Positions 57,826-64,000 of a DNA stretch of 64,000 bases are shown one piece after another. The stretch covers positions 310,001 to 374,000 of the forward strand of contig NZ_BMTD01000003.1 of NCBI RefSeq assembly GCF_014649495.1. Reading direction: 5' to 3'. The notes below the pieces were generated by a model that saw only the letters and a list, made by a program, of their open reading frames with translations, made no database searches and was not told the origin of the DNA. How positions within the stretch are numbered: position 1 is the first letter of the stretch; each line of letters begins with the position of its first letter. The DNA comes from Streptomyces filipinensis (lineage in GTDB: Bacteria > Actinomycetota > Actinomycetes > Streptomycetales > Streptomycetaceae). Both the position numbers and the translations under genes were made by a program.

Positions 57826-60567
57826 TCACGGCCGGCGCCGGGTGTGGCGGATCCTCGCCGCGGTGAGCGCCAGGGCGTACAGGGCGAGCACGGCGGCGAG
57901 CAGCAGATGGTACGCGGCGGGCAGCGCGGTCATGCCGAGCGCGGCGCCCAGCGGACTGGGCGGCACGGCGAGGCCGACGGCGGCGAGCAGAGCGGCGGCC
58001 CAGCCGACCGGGCCGGGCCGCCCGCCGCGCACGAGGCGCCGGCCGTCCCGCAGGAGAAGCATGACCAGCGCCTGGGTGAGCAGGTTCTCGGTGAACCAGG
58101 CCGAGTGGAACACGGCCCGGTCGTCCAGGGCGTCGGGACCGTCCAGGGCGAGCGCCAGGACGCCGAAGGTGGCCAGGTCGGCCACGGCGTTGAGCACGCC
58201 GAAGCCGGTGATGAACCGCAGGAAGGCGGGTGGCCGCAGCACGGTGGGCCGGCGCAGCTCGTGCGGGGCCGGGCGGTCGTGGGCGAAGGCGAACTGGGCG
58301 GCGTCGAAGCACAGGTTCTGCGCGAGCACCTGCACGGGGAGCATCGGCAGGAAGGGCAGCATCAGCCCGGCGGCGAGCATGGCGAGGACGTTGCCGAGGT
58401 TGGAGGAGAGGGTCACGCGCAGGTAGGCGGCGATGTTGGCGCTGCTGTGCCGGCCGGCGGTGACGGCGTGTCCGATGGCGGTGAGGTCCTTCTCGGCGAG
58501 CACGACGTCGGCGCTCTCCCGGGCCACCGCCACGGCCCCGCGCGGTGCGATACCGACGTCGGCGGCGAGCAGCGCGGGCACGTCGTTGACGCCGTCCCCG
58601 AGAAAGCCGACGGTGTGCCCGGCAGCACGCAGCCGGGCGACGAACCGGGCCTTGTCCTGCGGCGTACAACGGGCCACGACCGTGGCCGCCCCGGCCGGCG
58701 CCACGTCGGTACGGACCCGCACCTCCTGCCCGCCGGCCTCGGCCGCGGCCTCGTCGGCCGAGCCGGAACCGCCCCCGGCCGCCCCCGGACCCGCCGGACA
58801 CACTCCCGCGCCCACCCAATGCTCCCCGCCGCCGCGGACCCCCGGCGCACCGCCCCCGGCTCCGGCCTCGTCTGATGCGGCCGAGGCCGGGTCACCGCCC
58901 GCACGGACGGCACCACCAGCGGACCGGATCGCGCCGGCCGCAGGCGCGGCCTCTCCCTGGGCGGCCGTGGCGGTGCGTGTCTCGGTGACCTTGAGGCCCA
59001 GCTCGTGGCAGACGCGGGCCGCCGTGGCGGGGTGGTCGCCGGTGAGCACGTGGATGCGGACACCGAGGGCGGTGAGGGCGCGCAGGGCGTCGGCGGCGCC
59101 GGGGGCGGGTTCGTCGCGGAAGGTGACCAGGCCGCGGAAGGTGAGGCCGCGTTCGTCGGCGGGCGTGTACGGGCGGGTACGGGCGGGGCGTTCGGCCGTG
59201 GCGACGGCCAGCACCCGCTGTCCGGTCCGCGCCTCGCGTGCGGCGAGCGCCAGCAGCCGCTGCCGCTCGGCGGCCGGCAGGTCGCAGCGCTCCAGGACGT
59301 CTTCGGCGGCGCCCTTGGTGACCAGCAGGTGGTGGCCGAGCCGGCCCGCGAGAACGGCGGTCGCGAGGCGCCGGCCGGGGGCGACGGGCAGCGCGGCGAG
59401 TCCGTCGTACTCCTCTCCGGCCGCACCGACGGTGTCGAGCAGGGCCTCGTCGAGGGCGTCCGGGGCGGGCAGTTCGGCGAGCTGCAGGGTCCACCAGGCA
59501 CAGGCGGCGGCCCGGCGCAGCACCTCCGGGTCGTCCCGGCCGTCCGCGTCCAGACAGCGGGCGACGACGGGCCGGTTCTGGGTGAGGGTGCCGGTCTTGT
59601 CCACGCACAGCACGTCGATCGCGCCGAGGTCGTGCAGCGCGGGCAGCCGCCGTACGACGACCCTGCGGGTGCGGGCCAGCAGGGCGGCGGCCCGGGCCAG
59701 GCAGCTGGTGACGATCACCGGCAGCATCTCGGGAGTGAGCCCGACGGCCACCGACACGGCGAACGGCAGTGTCTGCGGGCCCCAGCCGCGCATCGCCGCG
59801 CCCGCCATGAGCACCAGCGGCGGGGTGAGCAGCATGAACCGGACCAGCACCCAGGCGATGCCGTGCACGGACCGGTCGAAGGCGCTGGGCTCGCGCCGCC
59901 CCGGCGACCGCTGGGCGGCGGCGAACCGGGTGCGCGCCCCGGTCGCCACGACGACCGCGGTGGCGCTGCCGGTCACGACCGCGCTGCCCTGGAAGCACAG
60001 GGCGGACGTGGTGTGCGGCTCCGGCAGGTCGGCGGCGGACTTGGGCACGGGCGCGGACTCGCCGGTGACCGCGTCCTGGCGCACCGCCAGGCCGCGGGCG
60101 CGCAGCAGTCGTACGTCGGCGGGGACCAGGTCGCCGGGGCCGAGCCGCACGACGTCGCCGGGGACGAGGTCGGCGACCGGGATCTCGTGGGCGCGCGGTG
60201 CGGCGCTGTCGTCGGCGCGGCGCAGCACGGTGGCCGTGCCGGCGACCAGTTCGCGCAGGGCGGCAAGCGAGCGGTCGGCGCGCCGCTCACCGGCGGCGCG
60301 CACCGCGCAGCCGACGGCGACCAGGGTGAGGATCACGGTGGCGGTGCCCCAGGGGGCGACGAACGCCGAGACCAGGCCGAGGGCGAGCAGCACGGCGGTG
60401 AACGGGTCGCGCAGGCCGCGAAGCCAGCGCCGCGGCCAGGAGGGGACGCGCGGGCGGGGCGGGGTGTTCTCGCCGTGCGCGGCGAGCCGGGCGGCGGCCT
60501 CGGCGTCGGTGAGCCCGCGCGGGCCGGTGTCCAGGCGCCGCAGCACCTGCAGGGACGTTCCGGACAC
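57826..60567 (-). CDS. P-type ATPase, magnesium-transporter (MgtA/MgtB, type IIIB) family
   Basis: 913 aa from GTG at 60567. Phosphorylation site CVDKTGTLTQ (D323), TGESAPVPKS actuator motif, hinge GDGVNDVPALLAADVG, and ten predicted membrane segments including PFAVSVAVGLTPEMLPVIVTS, typical of MgtA, where import of Mg2+ is driven by ATP. Residues about 535-610, in the nucleotide-binding/phosphorylation region, are a Gly/Ala/Glu-rich low-complexity insertion with no counterpart in MgtA. Four bp after an ArsR-type regulator, so one operon (arsR-mgtA), probably repressed by that regulator. Confidence 0.85.
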   Translation of the reverse strand: MSGTSLQVLRRLDTGPRGLTDAEAAARLAAHGENTPPRPRVPSWPRRWLRGLRDPFTAVLLALGLVSAFVAPWGTATVILTLVAVGCAVRAAGERRADRSLAALRELVAGTATVLRRADDSAAPRAHEIPVADLVPGDVVRLGPGDLVPADVRLLRARGLAVRQDAVTGESAPVPKSAADLPEPHTTSALCFQGSAVVTGSATAVVVATGARTRFAAAQRSPGRREPSAFDRSVHGIAWVLVRFMLLTPPLVLMAGAAMRGWGPQTLPFAVSVAVGLTPEMLPVIVTSCLARAAALLARTRRVVVRRLPALHDLGAIDVLCVDKTGTLTQNRPVVARCLDADGRDDPEVLRRAAACAWWTLQLAELPAPDALDEALLDTVGAAGEEYDGLAALPVAPGRRLATAVLAGRLGHHLLVTKGAAEDVLERCDLPAAERQRLLALAAREARTGQRVLAVATAERPARTRPYTPADERGLTFRGLVTFRDEPAPGAADALRALTALGVRIHVLTGDHPATAARVCHELGLKVTETRTATAAQGEAAPAAGAIRSAGGAVRAGGDPASAASDEAGAGGGAPGVRGGGEHWVGAGVCPAGPGAAGGGSGSADEAAAEAGGQEVRVRTDVAPAGAATVVARCTPQDKARFVARLRAAGHTVGFLGDGVNDVPALLAADVGIAPRGAVAVARESADVVLAEKDLTAIGHAVTAGRHSSANIAAYLRVTLSSNLGNVLAMLAAGLMLPFLPMLPVQVLAQNLCFDAAQFAFAHDRPAPHELRRPTVLRPPAFLRFITGFGVLNAVADLATFGVLALALDGPDALDDRAVFHSAWFTENLLTQALVMLLLRDGRRLVRGGRPGPVGWAAALLAAVGLAVPPSPLGAALGMTALPAAYHLLLAAVLALYALALTAARIRHTRRRP

Positions 60568-60571
60568 CTGC

Positions 60572-60940
60572 TCAGAGACCGCGGAGGCGGCGCGCCGAGC
60601 CCGTCCCGGCCGCGTCCCGTTCGGCGAGCCGGCCGACGAGCAGGCGTACGACGTCGACGACGGCGGCCTGTCCGGCGGCGTCCACGAAGTACACCTGGCG
60701 GCGGCCCTCGCGGCGGGAGCGGACGAGTCCGGCGAGCTTCAGCTTGGTCAGGTGCTGGCTGACGGCGGGCAGCGCGCCGCCGACCCGCTCGGCGAGCCCG
60801 GTGACGTCGCTCTCCCCCTGGATCAGCGTCCACACGAGGTGCAGCCGGGCGGGCGAGGCGAGCAGTCCGAAGGCGGCGGCCGCCTCGGTCAGCACCTCGG
60901 CGGAGGGGTCCTGGTAGCCGGTGCCGGGCGCTGTCGCCAC
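60572..60940 (-). CDS. ArsR family winged-helix regulator
   Basis: 122 aa from GTG at 60940, with GAGGAAA upstream; longer frames are not supported. Helix-turn-helix AAAFGLLASPARLHLVWTLIQGESDVTGLAERVGGALPAVSQHLTKLKLAGLVRSRREGRRQVYFV is typical ArsR/SmtB. No Cys or obvious His-rich metal site is seen beyond the family core, so the signal is not evident. It is the first gene of the unit with the P-type ATPase, 4 bp apart. Its promoter region is shared with the divergent TerB gene and contains an inverted repeat (61038-61055), likely its operator. Confidence 0.88.
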   Translation of the reverse strand: MATAPGTGYQDPSAEVLTEAAAAFGLLASPARLHLVWTLIQGESDVTGLAERVGGALPAVSQHLTKLKLAGLVRSRREGRRQVYFVDAAGQAAVVDVVRLLVGRLAERDAAGTGSARRLRGL

Positions 60941-61037
60941 TGTCGCTTTCCTCTGCTTCCTCTGTGTCGTCCTGTGTCCGGTCTGTGTGCGGGGACTCAG
61001 TCTAGGTCGGCAGGAACTTCCCGGCCGTCCCATGAGT

Positions 61038-61055
61038 TTCTACGGTGTTGTAGAA
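61038..61055. promoter_or_regulatory. Inverted repeat TTCTAC-N6-GTAGAA between arsR and terB (candidate operator)
   Basis: Perfect 6-bp arms. It lies about 100 bp upstream of the ArsR start and 52 bp upstream of the TerB start. Best explained as the ArsR operator, perhaps serving both directions. Confidence 0.5.
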
Positions 61056-61107
61056 CGTTCCGCCGGTGTGCCGCGGGTGCGTCCGGCCGTTGAATCGAGG
61101 AGTGCGC

Positions 61108-61563
61108 ATGGCCCTGTGGGACCGCGTCAAGGAGTCGGCGTCGCAGATGCAGACCCAGTTGGTGGCGAAGAAGAACGACCTGAAGAGCGGTGCGTTCCGC
61201 GACGCGAGCATGGCGATGTGCGCGCTCGTGGCCGCCGCCGACGGGACCGTCGACCCCTCGGAGCGCCAGCGGGTGGCCCAGCTCATCGCGACGAACGAGG
61301 TGTTGCAGAACTTCCCGGCGGACGACCTGAGGCGCCGCTTCGAGGAGAACCTGAACAAGCTGACGACGGACTTCGCCTTCGGCAAGGTGAGCGTGCTGCA
61401 GGAGATCGCCAAGGCGAAGAAGAAGCCGGCCGAGGCGCGGGCCGTGATCCAGATCGGCGTCGTGATCGGCGGCGCGGACGGCGACTTCGACAAGACGGAG
61501 CAGGCCGTGGTGCGCGAGGCGTGCTACACGCTGGACCTGCCGCCGCACGAGTTCGACCTCTGA
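61108..61563 (+). CDS. terB: TerB family tellurite resistance protein
   Basis: 151 aa from ATG at 61108 with GAGGAG upstream. TerB core: FRDASMAMCALVAAADGTVDPSERQRVAQLIATNEVL and, in the second half, VIQIGVVIGGADGDFDKTEQAVVREACYTL, with the acidic residues that bind calcium-like metals in TerB. Streptomyces have several TerB-type proteins next to TerD. No TerD is in the window. Divergent from arsR, perhaps under the same operator. Role: metal or oxidative stress linked membrane process. Confidence 0.9.
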   Translation: MALWDRVKESASQMQTQLVAKKNDLKSGAFRDASMAMCALVAAADGTVDPSERQRVAQLIATNEVLQNFPADDLRRRFEENLNKLTTDFAFGKVSVLQEIAKAKKKPAEARAVIQIGVVIGGADGDFDKTEQAVVREACYTLDLPPHEFDL

Positions 61564-61591
61564 GCGGGACCGGGCGAGCGAGGATGGGGGC

Positions 61592-62584
61592 ATGCTCGAC
61601 GATCTCGACCGCGCCCTCATCCACGCCCTGCACCTGGACGGCAGGGCGCCGTTCAGCAGGATCGCCGAGGTGCTCGGGGTCTCGGCGCAGACCGTGGCCC
61701 GCCGCTACCGCCGGCTGCGCACGGAGGCCGGGCTGCGCGTGGTGGGGCTCGCCGACCCGGACCGGGCGGGCCGCGCCCAGTGGCTGGTCCGGCTGACGGC
61801 GACCGCACGCTCCGCGCAGGACATCGCCGCGGCGCTGGTGCGGCGGCCGGACACGTCCTGGGTGAAGCTGACTTCAGGGGGCACGGAGATCACGGCGGTG
61901 ATCCACGCCCCGGCCGAGGACTCCTCCCCCGGCTCCCTGCTGTTGCACGACGTCCCGCGCACCGGCGGCGTCACCGCCGTCTCCGCGCACTGCCTGCTGC
62001 ACACCTACCTGGGCGGCCCCGCCCACTGGCGGCGCAGCGCCCAGGCCCTGGACGAGCAGCAGCAGGCGGCCCTGGTGTACGCGGAGAGCGCGCGGGGGGT
62101 ACGGCAACCGGGGCCGGAGGACGGCGCGTTGCTGACGGCGCTGGAGCGGGACGGCCGGGCCGGGCAGGGCGAGCTGGCCCGGGCGACCGGCTGGTCGCCC
62201 GCGACCGTGGCCCGGCGGCTGGCCGAACTGCGCGCGGCGGGGGCGCTGTTCTTCGACGTGGAGGTGGACGCGGGACTCTTCGGTGTCCGGACCCGGGCCC
62301 TGCTGTGGCTGTCGGTGCGCCCGGCGGACCAGGAGAAGGTGGCCCTCGCGCTGGCCGGCCATGACGAGCTGGCCTTCGTGGCCGCGACCACCGGCCGTAC
62401 CAACCTGGTCGCCCAGGCCCTGTGCCGCGATCCGGCCGACCTGCACCGCTACCTCACCGGGCGGCTCGGCACGCTCAGGGAGATCGACGGGCTGGAGACC
62501 AGCCCGGTGCTGCGCACGCTCAAGGCGGCGAGCCCGGCGCTGACGGTGCCGGCGCGCGTACGCCGCGAACGCCCTGCCGGGTGA
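61592..62584 (+). CDS. Lrp/AsnC family regulator with two helix-turn-helix domains
   Basis: 330 aa, roughly double the usual AsnC length. N-terminal HTH LDDLDRALIHALHLDGRAPFSRIAEVLGVSAQTVARRYRRL and a second, similar HTH in the middle (GALLTALERDGRAGQGELARATGWSPATVARRLAELRA). Each is followed by an AsnC-type ligand-binding (RAM) half (GLRVVGLADP..., GVRTRALLWLSVRPA...). Probably a duplicated AsnC protein that senses an amino acid. ATG start; the gap to the terB stop is 28 bp, so co-transcription with terB is possible. A terminator follows at 62623-62646. Confidence 0.87.
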   Translation: MLDDLDRALIHALHLDGRAPFSRIAEVLGVSAQTVARRYRRLRTEAGLRVVGLADPDRAGRAQWLVRLTATARSAQDIAAALVRRPDTSWVKLTSGGTEITAVIHAPAEDSSPGSLLLHDVPRTGGVTAVSAHCLLHTYLGGPAHWRRSAQALDEQQQAALVYAESARGVRQPGPEDGALLTALERDGRAGQGELARATGWSPATVARRLAELRAAGALFFDVEVDAGLFGVRTRALLWLSVRPADQEKVALALAGHDELAFVAATTGRTNLVAQALCRDPADLHRYLTGRLGTLREIDGLETSPVLRTLKAASPALTVPARVRRERPAG

Positions 62585-62622
62585 GACCGTACGACTGCGG
62601 GGGCGTGGTGGCCGGTTGCGCG

Positions 62623-62646
62623 GTTCCCCGCGGTCCTTGGGGGAAC
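62623..62646 (+). terminator. Hairpin terminator between convergent genes
   Basis: GTTCCCC, 10-nt loop, GGGGAAC, located between the Lrp-like gene and the convergent DUF664 gene. This matches the common Streptomyces terminator style (GC stem with GGTTCCCC core). Likely bidirectional. Confidence 0.6.
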
Positions 62647-62696
62647 GGCGGTGCCGTCGGCTGTGCCGGGCCGCTGCCGCGGACAGGCGGGCAGGC

Positions 62697-63152
62697 TCAG
62701 TCGCCCGTCTTCGCGTCCGTGCGCTCCCGCAGGAGGTCGGCGTGTCCGTTGTGGCGGGCGTACTCCTGGATCATCTGCACGTAGAGCCAGCGCAGGCTGA
62801 GGGGGGTGCCGCGCGCGGAGGTGAACGTCTCGTCGAGGTCATGGCCGGCCGCCGCCGCCCTGGACGCGGCGACCTCGGCCCGGAACCGCTCGAAGTCCCG
62901 TTCCGCGTGGGCCTCGTGGACTCCCTGGACGCCTTCGTCGCCGTCTCCCGGGTCGGTGAAGACGTTCCCGATGCGCTCACCCGCGAGGCGCCGCCGGAAC
63001 CACGACCGCTCCACCTCCGCCATGTGACGGACCAGGCCCAGCAGGGTGAGGTTCGACGGTTCCACCGTGGTCCGCGCCAGTCGGTCCGGCTCCAGCCCCG
63101 CGCACTTGGCCGGCAACGTCTCACGATGCCAGTTCAGCCAGCCTTCCAGCAT
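62697..63152 (-). CDS. DinB/DUF664 family protein (mycothiol-dependent enzyme-like)
   Basis: 151 aa from ATG at 63152, the only in-frame start; the frame is open much further upstream without start codons. DUF664 pattern: MLEGWLNWHRETLPAKCAGL, LVRHMAEVERSWFRRRLAGE and the C-terminal YARHNGHADLLRERTDAKTGD, with the conserved His residues that bind metal in DinB-like four-helix bundles. Related proteins are mycothiol or bacillithiol transferases. Overlaps the AKR gene by 19 bp (same strand), hence likely coupled. Substrate unknown. Confidence 0.85.
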   Translation of the reverse strand: MLEGWLNWHRETLPAKCAGLEPDRLARTTVEPSNLTLLGLVRHMAEVERSWFRRRLAGERIGNVFTDPGDGDEGVQGVHEAHAERDFERFRAEVAASRAAAAGHDLDETFTSARGTPLSLRWLYVQMIQEYARHNGHADLLRERTDAKTGD

Positions 63153-64000
63153 CTGCCGTTCAGGAACGGTGCCGGTGAGTCCGGTGAGGCGAGGAGCGTC
63201 ATGTCCTGCTCCGAGAGCCGTAGCGCGCCGGCCGCGATGTTCTGCGCGAGGTGGGCGGGATCGCCGGTCCCGGGGATGGCCAGCACATGTGGTCCCTGGT
63301 GCAGGGTCCAGGCCAGACGGACCTGTGCGACGGAGACCCCGTGTGCGCGGGCGACGTCGCGCACCTCTTCGCGCTCCTGGGCCACCGGCCCCGCCTCGCG
63401 CCCGGAACCGGCGATCGCGTAGAACGGAACGAAGGCGATGCCGAGTTCGCCGCAGCGGCGCAACAGGGCCCGGTCCGCGCTCGGCGCGCCCGTTCCGTAC
63501 GGGTTCTGCACGCAGACGACGGGGGCGATGGCGAGGGCCTCGGTCAACTGCCCGGACGTGACGTTGGATATGCCCAGGTGCCGGATCATCCCCGCATCGC
63601 GCAGTTCGGCCAACGCGCCGAAGTGATCGCTGACCGAGCCCGTCCGCCGGCTCGGTGGCACGCGCAGGTTCACCACGTCGAGGTGGTCCCGGCCGAGTTG
63701 CCGCAGGTTCTCCTCCACCTGGCCCCGCAGCTGCTCGGGGGTCGCCCACCACCAGGCGCCCGAGGAGTCACGGCCCGGCCAGACCTTGGTCGTGATGACC
63801 AGGTCGTCCGCGTACGGTGCCAGTGCGCGGTTGATCAGCTCGTTCGCGGAACGCGTCGCCGAGAAGTAGAACGCGGCGGTGTCGATGTGGTTCACCCCCA
63901 GTTCGACCGCCTGTCGCAGCAGGGCGGTCGCGTGCTCGCGGTCACGTGGGGCGCCGCGGTCGAAGGGCGCGGTTCCGGTCAGACGCATCGCGCCGAACCC
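63134..64000 (-). CDS. Aldo/keto reductase family protein (5' part cut by window edge)
   Basis: The frame has an ATG at 63988, but the codons beyond it (GFGAM just before RLTGTAPF) continue the usual N-terminal strand of AKRs, so the true start lies outside. Catalytic Asp and Tyr in NHIDTAAFYFSA and the Lys in LVITTKVWPG are present, giving an active-site tetrad except that the usual His region reads VVNLRVPPS. HLGISNVTSGQL and the C-terminal PGTGDPAHLAQNIAA (NADPH phosphate site) are typical. Probably a NADPH-dependent oxidoreductase of unknown substrate. The 3' end overlaps the DUF664 gene. Confidence 0.85.
   Translation of the reverse strand, partial: GFGAMRLTGTAPFDRGAPRDREHATALLRQAVELGVNHIDTAAFYFSATRSANELINRALAPYADDLVITTKVWPGRDSSGAWWWATPEQLRGQVEENLRQLGRDHLDVVNLRVPPSRRTGSVSDHFGALAELRDAGMIRHLGISNVTSGQLTEALAIAPVVCVQNPYGTGAPSADRALLRRCGELGIAFVPFYAIAGSGREAGPVAQEREEVRDVARAHGVSVAQVRLAWTLHQGPHVLAIPGTGDPAHLAQNIAAGALRLSEQDMTLLASPDSPAPFLNGRCWKAG

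Overview
The window is high-GC actinobacterial chromosome, almost certainly Streptomyces. Support: GTG starts are frequent, third codon positions are strongly G/C, genes are tightly coupled, and several genus markers are present: a two-domain geosmin synthase, a CprB-type gamma-butyrolactone-receptor homologue, a SAV2148-type HEPN protein, a subtilisin-inhibitor-like protein, an OleD-like macrolide glycosyltransferase and a DUF6230/DUF6114 pair. The pairing of geosmin synthase with cprB, and of sulfite reductase with cysHCDN, recalls the SCO6070-6100 neighbourhood of S. coelicolor (recalled from memory, not aligned here). I see no tRNA, rRNA, insertion sequence, integrase or CRISPR array; this looks like core chromosome with a few accessory genes.

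Layout. 1-6.5 kb: the C-terminally truncated end of a YihY/BrkB membrane protein, an AidB-like acyl-CoA dehydrogenase, a GAF plus winged-helix regulator, a secreted protein of unknown function and a GNAT acetyltransferase. 6.6-16.1 kb: a sulfur assimilation operon on the + strand. It opens with a 27-residue leader peptide and an attenuator-like hairpin, then sulfite reductase, a small zinc ribbon, cysH, cysC, cysD, cysN, a sulfonate ABC transporter and a siroheme chelatase. Together these cover sulfate activation (CysD/N/C), reduction (CysH, Sir), cofactor supply (chelatase) and import of organosulfur. 16.1-23.3 kb: an orphan 110-aa protein, a frameshifted ECF sigma factor beside a DsbA-like protein, a PanE-like reductase, a frameshifted transglutaminase, DUF1697 and the glycosyltransferase, which has a TetR-type operator embedded in its promoter. 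23.3-31.8 kb: a sugar ABC transporter, an APH kinase, a DEDDh exonuclease, the HEPN protein and a copper amine oxidase divided between two genes.

31.9-43.7 kb: glgX, treY and treZ, the glycogen/malto-oligosaccharide to trehalose route. Between treY and treZ lie a LysR regulator, a stand-alone lipoamide dehydrogenase, an M14 carboxypeptidase, a protease inhibitor and an FHA protein. 43.7-53.7 kb: a degenerate APH-like protein, an M24 peptidase, a PDZ protein, geosmin synthase divergent from an alpha/beta hydrolase-P450 pair, then DUF89 and cprB. 53.7-64 kb: a membrane-anchored LPMO (AA10), a secreted protein, DUF6230/DUF6114, an ArsR plus MgtA-type P-type ATPase unit divergent from TerB, a double-HTH Lrp-like regulator, a DUF664 protein and a truncated aldo/keto reductase.

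The main points for a second look are the two-gene copper amine oxidase with an altered cofactor motif, the leader/attenuator of the sulfur operon, the sigma factor frameshift that opens an in-frame fusion to the next gene, the operator inside the mgt promoter, the pseudokinase-like APH and the low-complexity insertion in the P-type ATPase. No wholly new multi-gene system could be demonstrated.
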